DNA of 62,241 nt from Planctomycetota bacterium (GTDB taxonomy: Bacteria; Planctomycetota; Planctomycetia; Isosphaerales; Isosphaeraceae). Positions within the stretch are counted from its first letter, which is position 1; each line of letters starts with the position of its first letter. Below are positions 26,556-35,876 of this stretch, piece after piece. Under the pieces are notes generated by a model. The model had not been told where the DNA came from. It saw only the letters and a program-made list of their open reading frames with translations, and searched no databases. The position numbers and the translations under genes are program-made. Location: contig JAJYWB010000033.1 in the NCBI GenBank assembly GCA_021791715.1, positions 1-62,241 of the forward strand, read 5' to 3'.

Positions 26556-29450
26556 TTAATAGCGAGAATTCGTGGATGTACGAATGAGAGACGAATCTTT
26601 CGGCGGCGCGGGAGCGACCCGCGCCGAGAGTTCCATCGCCTTGCGGGCGATTCGATCGTCGCGATCGACGTCGCGGGCGAATTTGATCGCCTTTCGCGCC
26701 GCGGCGGTGTCGCCGAGTTCGACGTCGATCTCGGCGACCTCGAGCCACCAAGCGCGCTGATGATTCAGCACATGAGTGAGATCGATCGCCTTGGCGAACG
26801 CGGCGCGAGCCGGTTCGAGCCGTCCCAGCCTCGCCTCGGCCTCGGCCTCGGCGGCGAATGAAAGCGCGAGTTCGGCGCGGTCGGTTTCGCGCGATCGGAC
26901 CGCGCCCGCGGTTTCGATCGCTCGTTCGAGCGCGGCTTGAACCTCGGTGGAATCGTTCCTTTCGGCGGCGACGCGCGCCGCGGCGAGCCACGCGACGGGA
27001 AGGTCGGGAATCGCTTTCGTCGCTTCGATACGGCGCTCGGCGCACGCCTCGCTCCAATCGCGGAGGACGCGTTCGATAATCCATTCGCGAGGCTGATAAA
27101 CGCGGGCGCCGGGACGACGTTCGGCGGCGGGAGGTTCGATCTCAAACGAATAATCAAGTTTGCCGGCGAGTTCGATCGCGCGATTCATCTCGGCGATCGC
27201 CGCCTCCTCGCGACCCGATTCCAACAGCCTTCGCGCCGTCAAGGCGAGCGCGTCGACGTCGCGTCCGAGAGCGAGCGCGGATGTCGCGGTCGGCTCGGAA
27301 TCACGCCGGCTCCGCCATACCGCGGCGTAACGCAGCGCGGCGAACGCGGGCGAAGCGTGCTTCGCACGTTCCAGCAGCTCGCGCGTTTTTTCCCGCGCTT
27401 CTCCTCCCGCCGAAGCGATCCCGCGATCGACAGCCATCGCCCAAATCAACAAATGCCTGGGAGTCGTTCGTCCCCAACCCCCTTCGGGAACGAGTAGCCC
27501 GTGCGAGGGGTCGGACTCGGATGCGACCGAACCCTTGTCTCGCGTGTCGAACAACCGTTCGGCGACCCGCTCGGCCGCGGCGTCGTCCCGAGCCCAAATC
27601 CAAGAAATACCGGTCGTCACAAGGCCCAACGCCGAAATAAGCATGAGAACACTTATATACTTAATCGCGCCGAATCTCATCGAGATTCCCCGGGGTCCGC
27701 GGGGAACGGTCAAATCGACGACGATCGACGAACGCGTGTCGACGCGCGGTTTTGTCGCGACAGCGAGTCGATTTGTTCCCGTCGAACGCGCGGCTTCGTT
27801 AACCCGAAAAATCTCCCGCGCCGAAGGCCAAAATTCGTCGTCGGCGCCTCCCTCGGATTGATCGCGATCGGCTTCTTTCGCCGCGTCGCGCGGCCGACCC
27901 CGATCGGAAGCTCCCGATCGCACGCCGACGACGAAGTCGTTTTGTTGAAGAGATTGCTTGTATTCCGATAAGATTGATCGTCGATCTTCGCCGAACTTCG
28001 AGGCGCGCCCGCCGGTTTTGGAATCGATCGATTCGGGGTCGCTCAATCCCGAACCGCCGCGTCTCGCCGCGCGTTCGGAGCGTGTCGAGCCCGCTCGACC
28101 GTCGCCGTTTTCTCCGCTCGACTTTCGAGCGTTCCTAGAAGCCGCGCGATCGGCTTCAGACCTCGTGGAATCGATCGTGAGATCGGCGCGTCGATCGGCG
28201 ACGTTCGGCGTCTCGATCGCGCGATCTTCAAGATCGAGTTCGTTCTCCCGGGTATTCCGCCGCGATTCGACGTCGGGAGGCGCGGCTCCGATCGGCTCGA
28301 CTTTCGATAAATTTAACGATTTATCAATATCTGTGTTAATCGTTCCCGTCGGGGTCGAATGAATTGACAATGGAATGTCGATTTGTCGATTCGGATCGGG
28401 AATTCGAGGCTCATCGGAGTATTTGTAAGGGGGATCGATCGTCGGCGCGGCGACGGTTCGCGCCCGGGGCGAGGCCGAAATCGGCGAAGCGTAAGAATGA
28501 GGCGCGGTCTTAGCCGACGCCGCGGGGGGAACGATCGCGGACCGCTCTTTCCAATTTTGCCTGGCCTCCCTCTCGGCCGCGGCGGCGTTCCAACCCTCGG
28601 CCCAAACTCGACGCCGTTCCTCGATTCTCGACGAAGCGTCTCGAACGACGGGCTCGGGTCGAACGACCGCGGAATCGATCGCGGCGACGACACTGGAATT
28701 TAAAGCATTCTTGATCGCCGGAATTTCAATCGGTTGTGATCGCGGCGTGCGATCGATCGGTTCCGCTACGGCGGCGACTCCGGGCGATCGTTCCAAAAAC
28801 GTCGAGAAGCGGCGAGGTTCGGCGCTCGACGCGAGCGGTTCCACCCGCGGTGAAGGTTGAACGGGATCGATCCGAGGCGCGATCGTTTCAACCCGAGGAA
28901 TCGCCTTCACGCGTTCCAGGTTCAGCGAAGGTTGATTCGAATCGAAGCGAGTGGAAGGCGCTTCAATCCGAGGCGCCTGAATATTAATTTTATGATCAGA
29001 TGATTCGATCAAAGGCACCTGATTTTCAATTTTATGATCAGGCGTTTCGATCCAAGGCGCAAGATTTTCAATTTTATGATCAAGCGCTTTAATCCGAGCC
29101 GGGGGAGTTTCGATCCGGGGAACCGCGGTAACTCGTTCCAAGTTGAGCGAAGGCGGATTGGAATCGAAGCGCGACGCGCTCGTTTCGACGAGCTTCGTCG
29201 AACGACCGGCGCCGCCGGAATCGGATCGCTCGGGATCGCTTAAACGCTTAATGACATCGATAGCCGGCGTTGCGTAAGGAGACGTCGATTTTTTCGACGA
29301 TTCATTCAAGGGCGAACGCTCGGCGGATTCTCGCGGCGAATCGTCCTGCGCTCCCGAAAGTTCGGGAGAGGCGACGGGGTCGACTCCCGATGTCGTCGTT
29401 TTATCCGAGTTATCTGTTTGTGTAAGCATATTATGATCTTGATCGGTCAT
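26556..29450 (-). CDS. Exopolysaccharide-cluster TPR membrane protein with long disordered N-terminus
   Basis: A 964-residue protein starting MTDQDHNMLTQ; its ATG overlaps the stop of the ligase gene (ATGA). Residues 1-590 are polar, serine/arginine-rich and probably disordered. Within them, three 14-residue units of the type DHKIENLAPWIETP are coded by a 42-base repeat (about 28957-29082) and are flanked by two copies of a longer SRFDSNPPSLNLERV-like segment. One membrane helix follows (about residues 595-617, VLMLISALGLVTTGISWIW). The last 330 residues are alanine-rich helical pairs of TPR type (ALALTARRLLESGREEAAI, LGRLEPARAAFAKAIDLTHV). Such proteins often scaffold polysaccharide export. 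The exact partner is unknown. Confidence 0.75.
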   Translation of the reverse strand: MTDQDHNMLTQTDNSDKTTTSGVDPVASPELSGAQDDSPRESAERSPLNESSKKSTSPYATPAIDVIKRLSDPERSDSGGAGRSTKLVETSASRFDSNPPSLNLERVTAVPRIETPPARIKALDHKIENLAPWIETPDHKIENQVPLIESSDHKINIQAPRIEAPSTRFDSNQPSLNLERVKAIPRVETIAPRIDPVQPSPRVEPLASSAEPRRFSTFLERSPGVAAVAEPIDRTPRSQPIEIPAIKNALNSSVVAAIDSAVVRPEPVVRDASSRIEERRRVWAEGWNAAAAEREARQNWKERSAIVPPAASAKTAPHSYASPISASPRARTVAAPTIDPPYKYSDEPRIPDPNRQIDIPLSIHSTPTGTINTDIDKSLNLSKVEPIGAAPPDVESRRNTRENELDLEDRAIETPNVADRRADLTIDSTRSEADRAASRNARKSSGENGDGRAGSTRSERAARRGGSGLSDPESIDSKTGGRASKFGEDRRSILSEYKQSLQQNDFVVGVRSGASDRGRPRDAAKEADRDQSEGGADDEFWPSAREIFRVNEAARSTGTNRLAVATKPRVDTRSSIVVDLTVPRGPRGISMRFGAIKYISVLMLISALGLVTTGISWIWARDDAAAERVAERLFDTRDKGSVASESDPSHGLLVPEGGWGRTTPRHLLIWAMAVDRGIASAGGEAREKTRELLERAKHASPAFAALRYAAVWRSRRDSEPTATSALALGRDVDALALTARRLLESGREEAAIAEMNRAIELAGKLDYSFEIEPPAAERRPGARVYQPREWIIERVLRDWSEACAERRIEATKAIPDLPVAWLAAARVAAERNDSTEVQAALERAIETAGAVRSRETDRAELALSFAAEAEAEARLGRLEPARAAFAKAIDLTHVLNHQRAWWLEVAEIDVELGDTAAARKAIKFARDVDRDDRIARKAMELSARVAPAPPKDSSLIRTSTNSRY

Positions 29451-31063
29451 TGTTGAACGAGCCTCGACGAGCGACCCGGTTCGGCTCGATCGGCGCCGAT
29501 ATCGGCGTAATCCAACGGGCTGAAGATATCGCTTCCTCCCGACGACCAGCGGCTCCAAACGCCCAGAAGCACGCTCGCTCCGATCGCGACGGGGGCGACT
29601 TCGACGCTGAAGTGGATGATCGAAAAGAGCGCGAGCCCCGTTCCCGCTCCGATCAATCCATAAGCTAAACAGCGATCGGATCGCCCGACGATCCGAATCG
29701 CCGGAGGCACGGCGATGACGGTCGAACAGGCGAACGCGAGTAAAAGGAGAATTCCTGGCAATCCCGTTTCCACTCCCCATTGCAAGACGGCGCTCGAAGC
29801 GGTGCTTGGAGTTAACGGATCCGATTTATATAAGGATATCACCTGAGGGAAACCGCCCACTCCGACGCCGGTCGGGAGGAAATCGCCGAGGATCGCGGTC
29901 GAATCCCTCCAAAGCGCGACGACGCGTCGCGTGTCGTCGGGGGATGCGAAGAGTCCGCGCGACGGGGGTTTTCCGAACGACCAGCCGATCGCCAGGCCCG
30001 CGGCGATCGCAGCGCTCGCCGCCATAAAAACGCCGATTCCGAGCCGACGCGACCCCGAAGCGAAACCGCCCGGAATCGTCGCGATCGCCGCTCCGATCAC
30101 GATCGGGGCGCACGCGATCGGCCCGGCGAGGATACCGATCAGTATCGCGGCAAGTAAACAAATAAAACTAACCAGCATAACAAGCCCGCCGCGCGACGAA
30201 TCGATCAAGCGGGCGAGCGGACCGCCGCGACCGCCGCGGGGAGAGAACGAATCGAGCACGAGCGCGAGCGCGAGCGGAAATCCGAATGAAGCGAGCGCCA
30301 GATATCCCCCCGGTCCCGCGGCGAGGACTCCCGAGCCGAATTCGCGATCGGCGACGGGAACGAGCCAGGGGGTCTCGGTCGAGCCTTCGGCCGAGGTCGG
30401 CTTTGATGCGATCCAGAGCGTCCAACCCGGCGTTTCCGACATCTCCGAACCGGTCGCGAGCAACCGAGACGACTCGGCCGCTCCTCCGCCGCCGCGATCG
30501 CCTCCAAGGAGAACCGCAACGATCAATGTTGTAATCAAAAATGGGGTTATTAAAAATCCCCATATCATTAAGAGGTGTTGCAATCGATCGACGTATCGCG
30601 CGACCGCGCCCGCCAACAGCAGACAAAGCGCGCCTCCCACAAGTTTGCGAAGCGTCGCCGAGCGATCGAGCGTCGCGGGGGATCGGCTCGCGGTGAAATG
30701 AGGCGATTCGGCCGCGGGATCTTCGAGTTTGATCAATTCCAGGCGCGCGCCCGTGTCGTGGAGCCTTCGAGCCGCGGGTGAAAGAAGCCGGGCGATCGGA
30801 GCGGGCGCCGGAGCGAGCTGAACCGCCCCCAGCGCCAGAGCGAACGCCGCGAAGAACGTCGCGGCGCCGCGCATCACGAGCACGCGCCCGCCGATCCAGC
30901 AACGGGTCGTCGTTAAGAGGGCGATGACGATGATCGCAGCGGCGAACGCGGGGCGCCACCACCACGCCGCGCCTCCGCGCGAGAAAACCGATCCGCATAC
31001 GACCAGGCCGATTAATCCGGCGAGCGTACGATCCGTCCAGGTGAGTATCAGTAGCCGATCCAT
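29447..31063 (-). CDS. O-antigen ligase/polymerase-like membrane protein
   Basis: A 538-residue protein with ten or more hydrophobic segments and a large periplasmic loop in the C-terminal half (about residues 370-420, FGKPPSRGLFASPDDTRRVV, then GDFLPTGVGVGGFPQVISLY). That GxGxGxF segment before a glutamate-containing VLQWGVETGLPGILLLLAFA is the pattern of the Wzy_C/O-antigen ligase family, where the loop binds the polyprenyl-linked donor. I set the start at 31063 (MDRLLIL) because AAAGGG precedes it; a GTG at 31093 is also possible. It overlaps the TPR gene by 4 bases. Likely polymerises or transfers the exopolysaccharide. Confidence 0.8.
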   Translation of the reverse strand: MDRLLILTWTDRTLAGLIGLVVCGSVFSRGGAAWWWRPAFAAAIIVIALLTTTRCWIGGRVLVMRGAATFFAAFALALGAVQLAPAPAPIARLLSPAARRLHDTGARLELIKLEDPAAESPHFTASRSPATLDRSATLRKLVGGALCLLLAGAVARYVDRLQHLLMIWGFLITPFLITTLIVAVLLGGDRGGGGAAESSRLLATGSEMSETPGWTLWIASKPTSAEGSTETPWLVPVADREFGSGVLAAGPGGYLALASFGFPLALALVLDSFSPRGGRGGPLARLIDSSRGGLVMLVSFICLLAAILIGILAGPIACAPIVIGAAIATIPGGFASGSRRLGIGVFMAASAAIAAGLAIGWSFGKPPSRGLFASPDDTRRVVALWRDSTAILGDFLPTGVGVGGFPQVISLYKSDPLTPSTASSAVLQWGVETGLPGILLLLAFACSTVIAVPPAIRIVGRSDRCLAYGLIGAGTGLALFSIIHFSVEVAPVAIGASVLLGVWSRWSSGGSDIFSPLDYADIGADRAEPGRSSRLVQQ

Positions 31064-31100
31064 GGCGCCCTTTCGTTGTTTCCTCGCTCGCACCGCTCAA

Positions 31101-33392
31101 TCAATCGTGCTCGCCGATCGCGACCGCGTCTTGCCGCGAAACCTCGGCGCCCGCCGCGATCGGCGTCGTATCCACCTCGCTCGGTCGATAACCAAGCTTG
31201 CGCGTACTCGCGGTCGAGAATGAACTTCTCGAACTATAATGATATCCATAACCCAACATTCCGCCGACGCTCGACCAATTTTTCAGATCGTCGTCGAGCG
31301 CGTTGAAAACCCCTCCCGCGATATCGACCCCCGATTGTTCGAGCATCCGCACGGCTCGGCGAAGCGGGCTTAGATCGTGCGTAGCGGATTTGACGACGAG
31401 AAGCGCCGTGTCGACGATTCGACCGAGCATCCTGCAATCCGCCATGCCGAGAATCGCGGGCCCGTCGAGGATCACGCGGTCGTAATGACTTGAAAGCGAT
31501 TGAACAAGTCGGCGTAATTCGAGCGTTCCTAGAACCTCGATCGGCACCCCCTCGGTATTACCCGTGGGGATAAAATCGAGATTCGCAACCTCGGTATGTT
31601 TGAGCGTCCGTTGCCAGGGGAGATCGCCTCGAAGGACGTCGACCAATCCCGATTCGGACGGATCGGCGCCGAAAACTCCCGCGAGACTGGGACGTCGGAG
31701 ATCGACGTCGACCAATAGCGTGCGCTCTCCGGCGCGAGCGCACGTTACCGCGAGGTTGAGCGCCGTCGTGCTTTTTCCCTCGCCGGCCTTGGCGCTCGTG
31801 ATCAACACCGTCACCACGGGACGGCCGCGACCGCGCAGTCCGAGCAATGACGCATGCAGATTTCTATACGCATCGGCTTCGATCGATTCGGGAACGCCCC
31901 CCGTCCAGACGTGACCGCCGCGCGAAAGCAAAGCCGTCCGCCGCGCCCGCGGCACCACCCCCAACAACGGAATTCCTAAACCAATTGTTACATGTTCAGG
32001 AGTTTTAACCCGATGATCGAGCGTCTCGAGCACGAACACGAATCCGACCCCCGCGGCGATTCCCAGGAGGATCGAGAGCGCGATCTGCATCGGTCGTTTG
32101 GGCTTGATCGGTTCGAGCGGCTCGCCCGGCGCCGCCATCACCACGATCGGATCCTTCCGAGTTTTCGACAACGTTTCAAAATTGAAATATTGCTTCTTCA
32201 ACGTCGAGATCCGATGCGTGACGTCGTCGTAAACCTTGGACAAGTTCTGAAATTTTTGGAATTCGGGCATCGAATCTTTCAAACGTTTCAAAGACGCCTC
32301 GACTTCATCCTTATACTCCTCGGCGCGGCGTTCGGCGTCGGCGATGATCACCTGAGAAATCTGGGGCTCGCGCGACTTCATCGCCCGCAACGATCGGATC
32401 TGCTCGAGCGTTCGCTTCAGCCTCGAGGCGAGTATCCGCGCCGCGGGATCGTTGTTGAAATCCCGTATACTCTCCTTATACGTCACCAACCTCGTTTCAT
32501 ACGTATCTTTTAATTTCATGAGGGCCGCCAGCTTCGCGTCGATCGGCGAAGCCGCGTCGCGACCCCCTCCCGATCCCCCCTTCATAAAATAAAGCATCGC
32601 TTCATGCTTTAGGTTGTTAATATGTTGAAGCTCTTGGATAAGCAAATTTTTGCTTTCAAGGTATTCTTGTTCGGCAAGGCTTTTTCCCCCCGGGCCGATC
32701 GCGCGCGAATTCCGAACCACCGATTGAATCTCGGCGTCGATCGACTTGAGGTCGGTCTCGAGTTGTTGAATGCTCTTGGCTGCGTGCTCCTTCGAATCGT
32801 CGACCTCGCGCGCCGTCTCGCGTCCCGCTTGCTCCTTCAGAACCTTGATGATCGCCCCCAACAACTTGACGATCCGATCGGGACTTTTACCTTCAAGAGT
32901 GATTTGAACATAATTTGTGTTCACTTGTTGCCGCGCGACGAGATTCTCCCCAAGTTCGCCGGCGATCTCGACGGGAGAGCCGCCGATCGACGAATCCTCG
33001 GCGACGCGAACGGGAAGGCTTCTTCCTTTGATCGAAGCGAGCATCGTCGGAATATATCGCGCCGACGTTTCGGGATCGCGCGTTTGCATCTCAGATCCGA
33101 ACATACTTGCAAGCATCGGATTGAACTGAGGCGGGTTGATCTGAAGCTCGGCGCTCGTCTGGTAAATATCGGGCCGACGGATCGCTTGAATCGATCCCAA
33201 GGTCGCGATCGTGGTCGCGATCAGAAGCGCGAGCCAAAATCGACGTTTCACGGCGCGGGTGTAATCGGCGAGCGTTTTAGGAGGGAGCGACGCCGGAAGA
33301 TGCGTTGAAGTAAGCGCGGTTACGGGGGTCGCGGGTAACGAATGATCGCGATGGAGAGCGGGAACATGCGACTGGCCGGTGATTCGTTCCAT
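31101..33392 (-). CDS. Polysaccharide co-polymerase with BY-kinase domain (Wzc-like)
   Basis: A 763-residue PCP-2a type protein. A first membrane helix (RRFWLALLIATTIATLGSI, about residue 52) is followed by a Wzz domain with long coiled-coil stretches (residues 180-420), a second helix (MQIALSILLGIAAGVGFVFV, about 440) and a cytoplasmic BY-kinase domain. Kinase motifs are SAKAGEGKSTTALNLA (Walker A), TLLVDVDLRRPSL (Walker A') and DRVILDGPAIL (Walker B). The C-terminal tail has a YGYHYSS tyrosine cluster that could be autophosphorylated. It controls chain length and export. GGAGGAG lies before the ATG. Second gene of the operon, 28 bases after the WecA-like gene. Confidence 0.9.
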   Translation of the reverse strand: MERITGQSHVPALHRDHSLPATPVTALTSTHLPASLPPKTLADYTRAVKRRFWLALLIATTIATLGSIQAIRRPDIYQTSAELQINPPQFNPMLASMFGSEMQTRDPETSARYIPTMLASIKGRSLPVRVAEDSSIGGSPVEIAGELGENLVARQQVNTNYVQITLEGKSPDRIVKLLGAIIKVLKEQAGRETAREVDDSKEHAAKSIQQLETDLKSIDAEIQSVVRNSRAIGPGGKSLAEQEYLESKNLLIQELQHINNLKHEAMLYFMKGGSGGGRDAASPIDAKLAALMKLKDTYETRLVTYKESIRDFNNDPAARILASRLKRTLEQIRSLRAMKSREPQISQVIIADAERRAEEYKDEVEASLKRLKDSMPEFQKFQNLSKVYDDVTHRISTLKKQYFNFETLSKTRKDPIVVMAAPGEPLEPIKPKRPMQIALSILLGIAAGVGFVFVLETLDHRVKTPEHVTIGLGIPLLGVVPRARRTALLSRGGHVWTGGVPESIEADAYRNLHASLLGLRGRGRPVVTVLITSAKAGEGKSTTALNLAVTCARAGERTLLVDVDLRRPSLAGVFGADPSESGLVDVLRGDLPWQRTLKHTEVANLDFIPTGNTEGVPIEVLGTLELRRLVQSLSSHYDRVILDGPAILGMADCRMLGRIVDTALLVVKSATHDLSPLRRAVRMLEQSGVDIAGGVFNALDDDLKNWSSVGGMLGYGYHYSSRSSFSTASTRKLGYRPSEVDTTPIAAGAEVSRQDAVAIGEHD

Positions 33393-33420
33393 GAATCTCT
33401 ATCTCCTCCGTGACGACCGC

Positions 33421-35163
33421 TTATTTTTCGCCCAGCGATGGACGGCTTCCAGCCGGCCCGTTCGAACCACCGACGACCGCGGCCTTGAGCCGATTGACCA
33501 AACCCGCGGACGATACCGACGTCGTTCGAGCCCGAATCGACATAATCGCCTGACTCGACGAATCCGACAAGAGGCCGGCCAATCCCGCAACCGCGGCTCG
33601 ATCGACCGTTTCGGCCGCAACTTCCGTCTCGACGGGAGGTTCCACCGTGAAAAGCCGATCGAGACGTTCCGCGGTCGCGAGCGCCAACCGCTGCAAGAAG
33701 CGGAACGTGATGTCCGCGGAGATCGCCGATTCACGCGACTGGTGAAGCGAAACCGCCAACATTAAATCCCGCCCACTCTTCAGTCGAAATGAAGCAGTCG
33801 GACCCGACGGATCGAGCGGCGATTCGACACGCCTCGTCGGACCGTCCGAATGCTCGAATAAAAGCTCACCGCGGCGATAACACGATAACGTTATACCGTC
33901 GCACCCCAATTTGTAGCTCGTATCGCGTACGATATTCCAGATCGACTCGACGTCGTTGCATAACTCGATCCTCTGGATCGATTCCCACGTCGTCTTCGAC
34001 GATTGTCGCTCCTCGCGTTTGCGCGTCATTCGAGCCGTGAAATCGGCTCGTAATTGAGCCAGCTCGTCGCGGCGACTCGTCAATATCAGGAGGAAAGCGA
34101 GCGATCCCGAACCGCCCAGCAAAAACGCTAGAAATTCGTTATGAAGCGCCACCCCCAACAACACCGTGCCGCACAAAAACGCCGAGAAACAATAAAGCAA
34201 GATCGCCGCCTGACGCGGATTGAGCCCCAAATTCATCACCAAATGATGAACGTGCCGACGATCCGCGGCGCTGAACGGTAAATTGCGCACCCAACGCCGG
34301 AAAATCGCCATCGCCGTGTCCGAAATCGGCAACCCCATCGCCAAAATCGGGAACAAAATCGAAACCGCCGAGGTCCCCTTCATCGATCCCTCGACGCCGA
34401 TCACGCCGATCAATAAACCGATCAGAAGACTCCCCGTATCGCCCAGGAAAATGCACGCGGGATGCCAGTTATAAAGTAAAAACCCAGCCAAACTCCCCGC
34501 CAACGAAGCCGCCAAAACCGCCGAGACGATCGTATGTTGATGAATCGCCACCAACATCAAAGTACCGCTCACCAGCAACCCCACACCCGACGCCAATCCG
34601 TCCATCCCATCAATCAAATTCCATACATTTAAGCATCCTAAAAACCAGATCATCGTAACCAAAAAACTGAAGATCCCGACGTGAACCGAATGCCCCGCGA
34701 CGATAAACTCAAAACCGGGATGCGTAAAATCGATCGTCGATCCGAAAATCGAAACGTTGACGATCTGAATTCCGCCGAAATAAAGCGCCACGACCGCCGC
34801 GGCCTGTCCCAGCAACTTCATCCGAGGGCTCATACCGCGCGTGTCGTCGATCGCGCCGATCAAAATCGTGATCGCCGCGGCGATCACGATGCCCCCTTGA
34901 CGCCACACGTCATGAAAATCCGTGTACGATCGCAGATAACCCCCCAACGTCGCGACCACGGCGCTAAGAAGCAACCCCGCGACCAACCCCAACCCCCCCA
35001 TCCGCGGCACCGATCCCTTGTGCACGCGACGAAATTGATCGGGCTTGTCGATCGCCCCCAGCACGATCGCGACCCGCGTCACGAGCGGCGTGGCGAGCAC
35101 GCATCCCATAAACGAGACGGCGAATATCAAGAGTAGCGCGTTTGAAAACATGCCAAGTTGCAT
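33421..35163 (-). CDS. WecA/TagO-like polyprenyl-phosphate sugar-1-phosphate transferase with extra C-terminal domain
   Basis: First gene of the operon; starts glycan assembly by moving a HexNAc-1-phosphate from a UDP-sugar onto undecaprenyl phosphate. The MraY/WecA family motifs are present: HKGSVPRMGGLGL, IGAIDDTRGMSPRMKLLGQ (DD), NVWNLIDGMDGLASG (NxxxxxDGxD), CIFLGDTGSLLIG and DRRHVHHLVM (HIH-type loop). Eleven or so membrane segments end near residue 355. The remaining 225 residues are soluble: a helical linker, then a region with WNIVRDTSYKLGCDGITLSC and GRDLMLAVSLHQSRE that has the feel of a GAF-like sensor. WecA itself ends after the membrane part, so this tail is unusual. Start could be 35163 or the ATG at 35151. 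Confidence 0.88.
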   Translation of the reverse strand: MQLGMFSNALLLIFAVSFMGCVLATPLVTRVAIVLGAIDKPDQFRRVHKGSVPRMGGLGLVAGLLLSAVVATLGGYLRSYTDFHDVWRQGGIVIAAAITILIGAIDDTRGMSPRMKLLGQAAAVVALYFGGIQIVNVSIFGSTIDFTHPGFEFIVAGHSVHVGIFSFLVTMIWFLGCLNVWNLIDGMDGLASGVGLLVSGTLMLVAIHQHTIVSAVLAASLAGSLAGFLLYNWHPACIFLGDTGSLLIGLLIGVIGVEGSMKGTSAVSILFPILAMGLPISDTAMAIFRRWVRNLPFSAADRRHVHHLVMNLGLNPRQAAILLYCFSAFLCGTVLLGVALHNEFLAFLLGGSGSLAFLLILTSRRDELAQLRADFTARMTRKREERQSSKTTWESIQRIELCNDVESIWNIVRDTSYKLGCDGITLSCYRRGELLFEHSDGPTRRVESPLDPSGPTASFRLKSGRDLMLAVSLHQSRESAISADITFRFLQRLALATAERLDRLFTVEPPVETEVAAETVDRAAVAGLAGLLSDSSSQAIMSIRARTTSVSSAGLVNRLKAAVVGGSNGPAGSRPSLGEK

Positions 35164-35876
35164 CCCCGTACCACCCCGACGAACGCGGCTCGGTCCGTGG
35201 GACCGAATCGACCGCGTCTCCTCACCGATTCACATCAGTTACGCCGTCGCAAAACGGACGTGACTCATCACCATCTTATTGACGATTTTAAACAGTAGAT
35301 CCCGCGGCGTGAACGAACCGCTCGATTCCGACCGCTCCGTTGAAACGGCCGAAAATCCACCGATCAATTCTCATCCGAAAGCCGCCGATTCGTATCGACG
35401 TACTTCGCATTATCAAAGCTTCGATCGGTTCACGCGGTTTTTCGCTCCTCTAACGAACGCACGACAGTATCGCCGCCGTGCGACGAGAGGTCAAGCGCGA
35501 ATCCACGACTTCATCCAAAATCCACGCTTCCACCTCCCCTCGTTCATCCCGGCTCAAGTGATTGGTTCGAGGAAAGATACGACGATTCGAAAACGCTCGG
35601 CCCCGCGTCTTGTCGTCGGCGATCCACGAACGTTTTGAATCGATCAGATTTGCTTATCTTGATTCAGCCAAGGCTCGGTTTCGCAACCTCACCAGGGATT
35701 AGCTCGTCATGATCGAATCCACTCCTATCATCGACGTTCCGTTCTCATCCGCGACACGCACGCCAAAGTTTTCGCCGCGACGCGCGTGCTCGATCGATTC
35801 GACGTCGGCTATAATCGTCCGATCGAGCGTTACAAGATATTCTCCACCAACGCCTTCTCGAAGCGAATCTCATGCC
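35164..35876. other. Divergent intergenic region between the polysaccharide operon and selB
   Basis: About 710 bases that should hold the operon promoter and the selB promoter. A 119-codon frame at 35279-35638 has no ribosome site and random-looking composition, so I do not call it. I looked for a tRNA-Sec (selC) and saw no T-loop/acceptor pairing. Confidence 0.4.
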
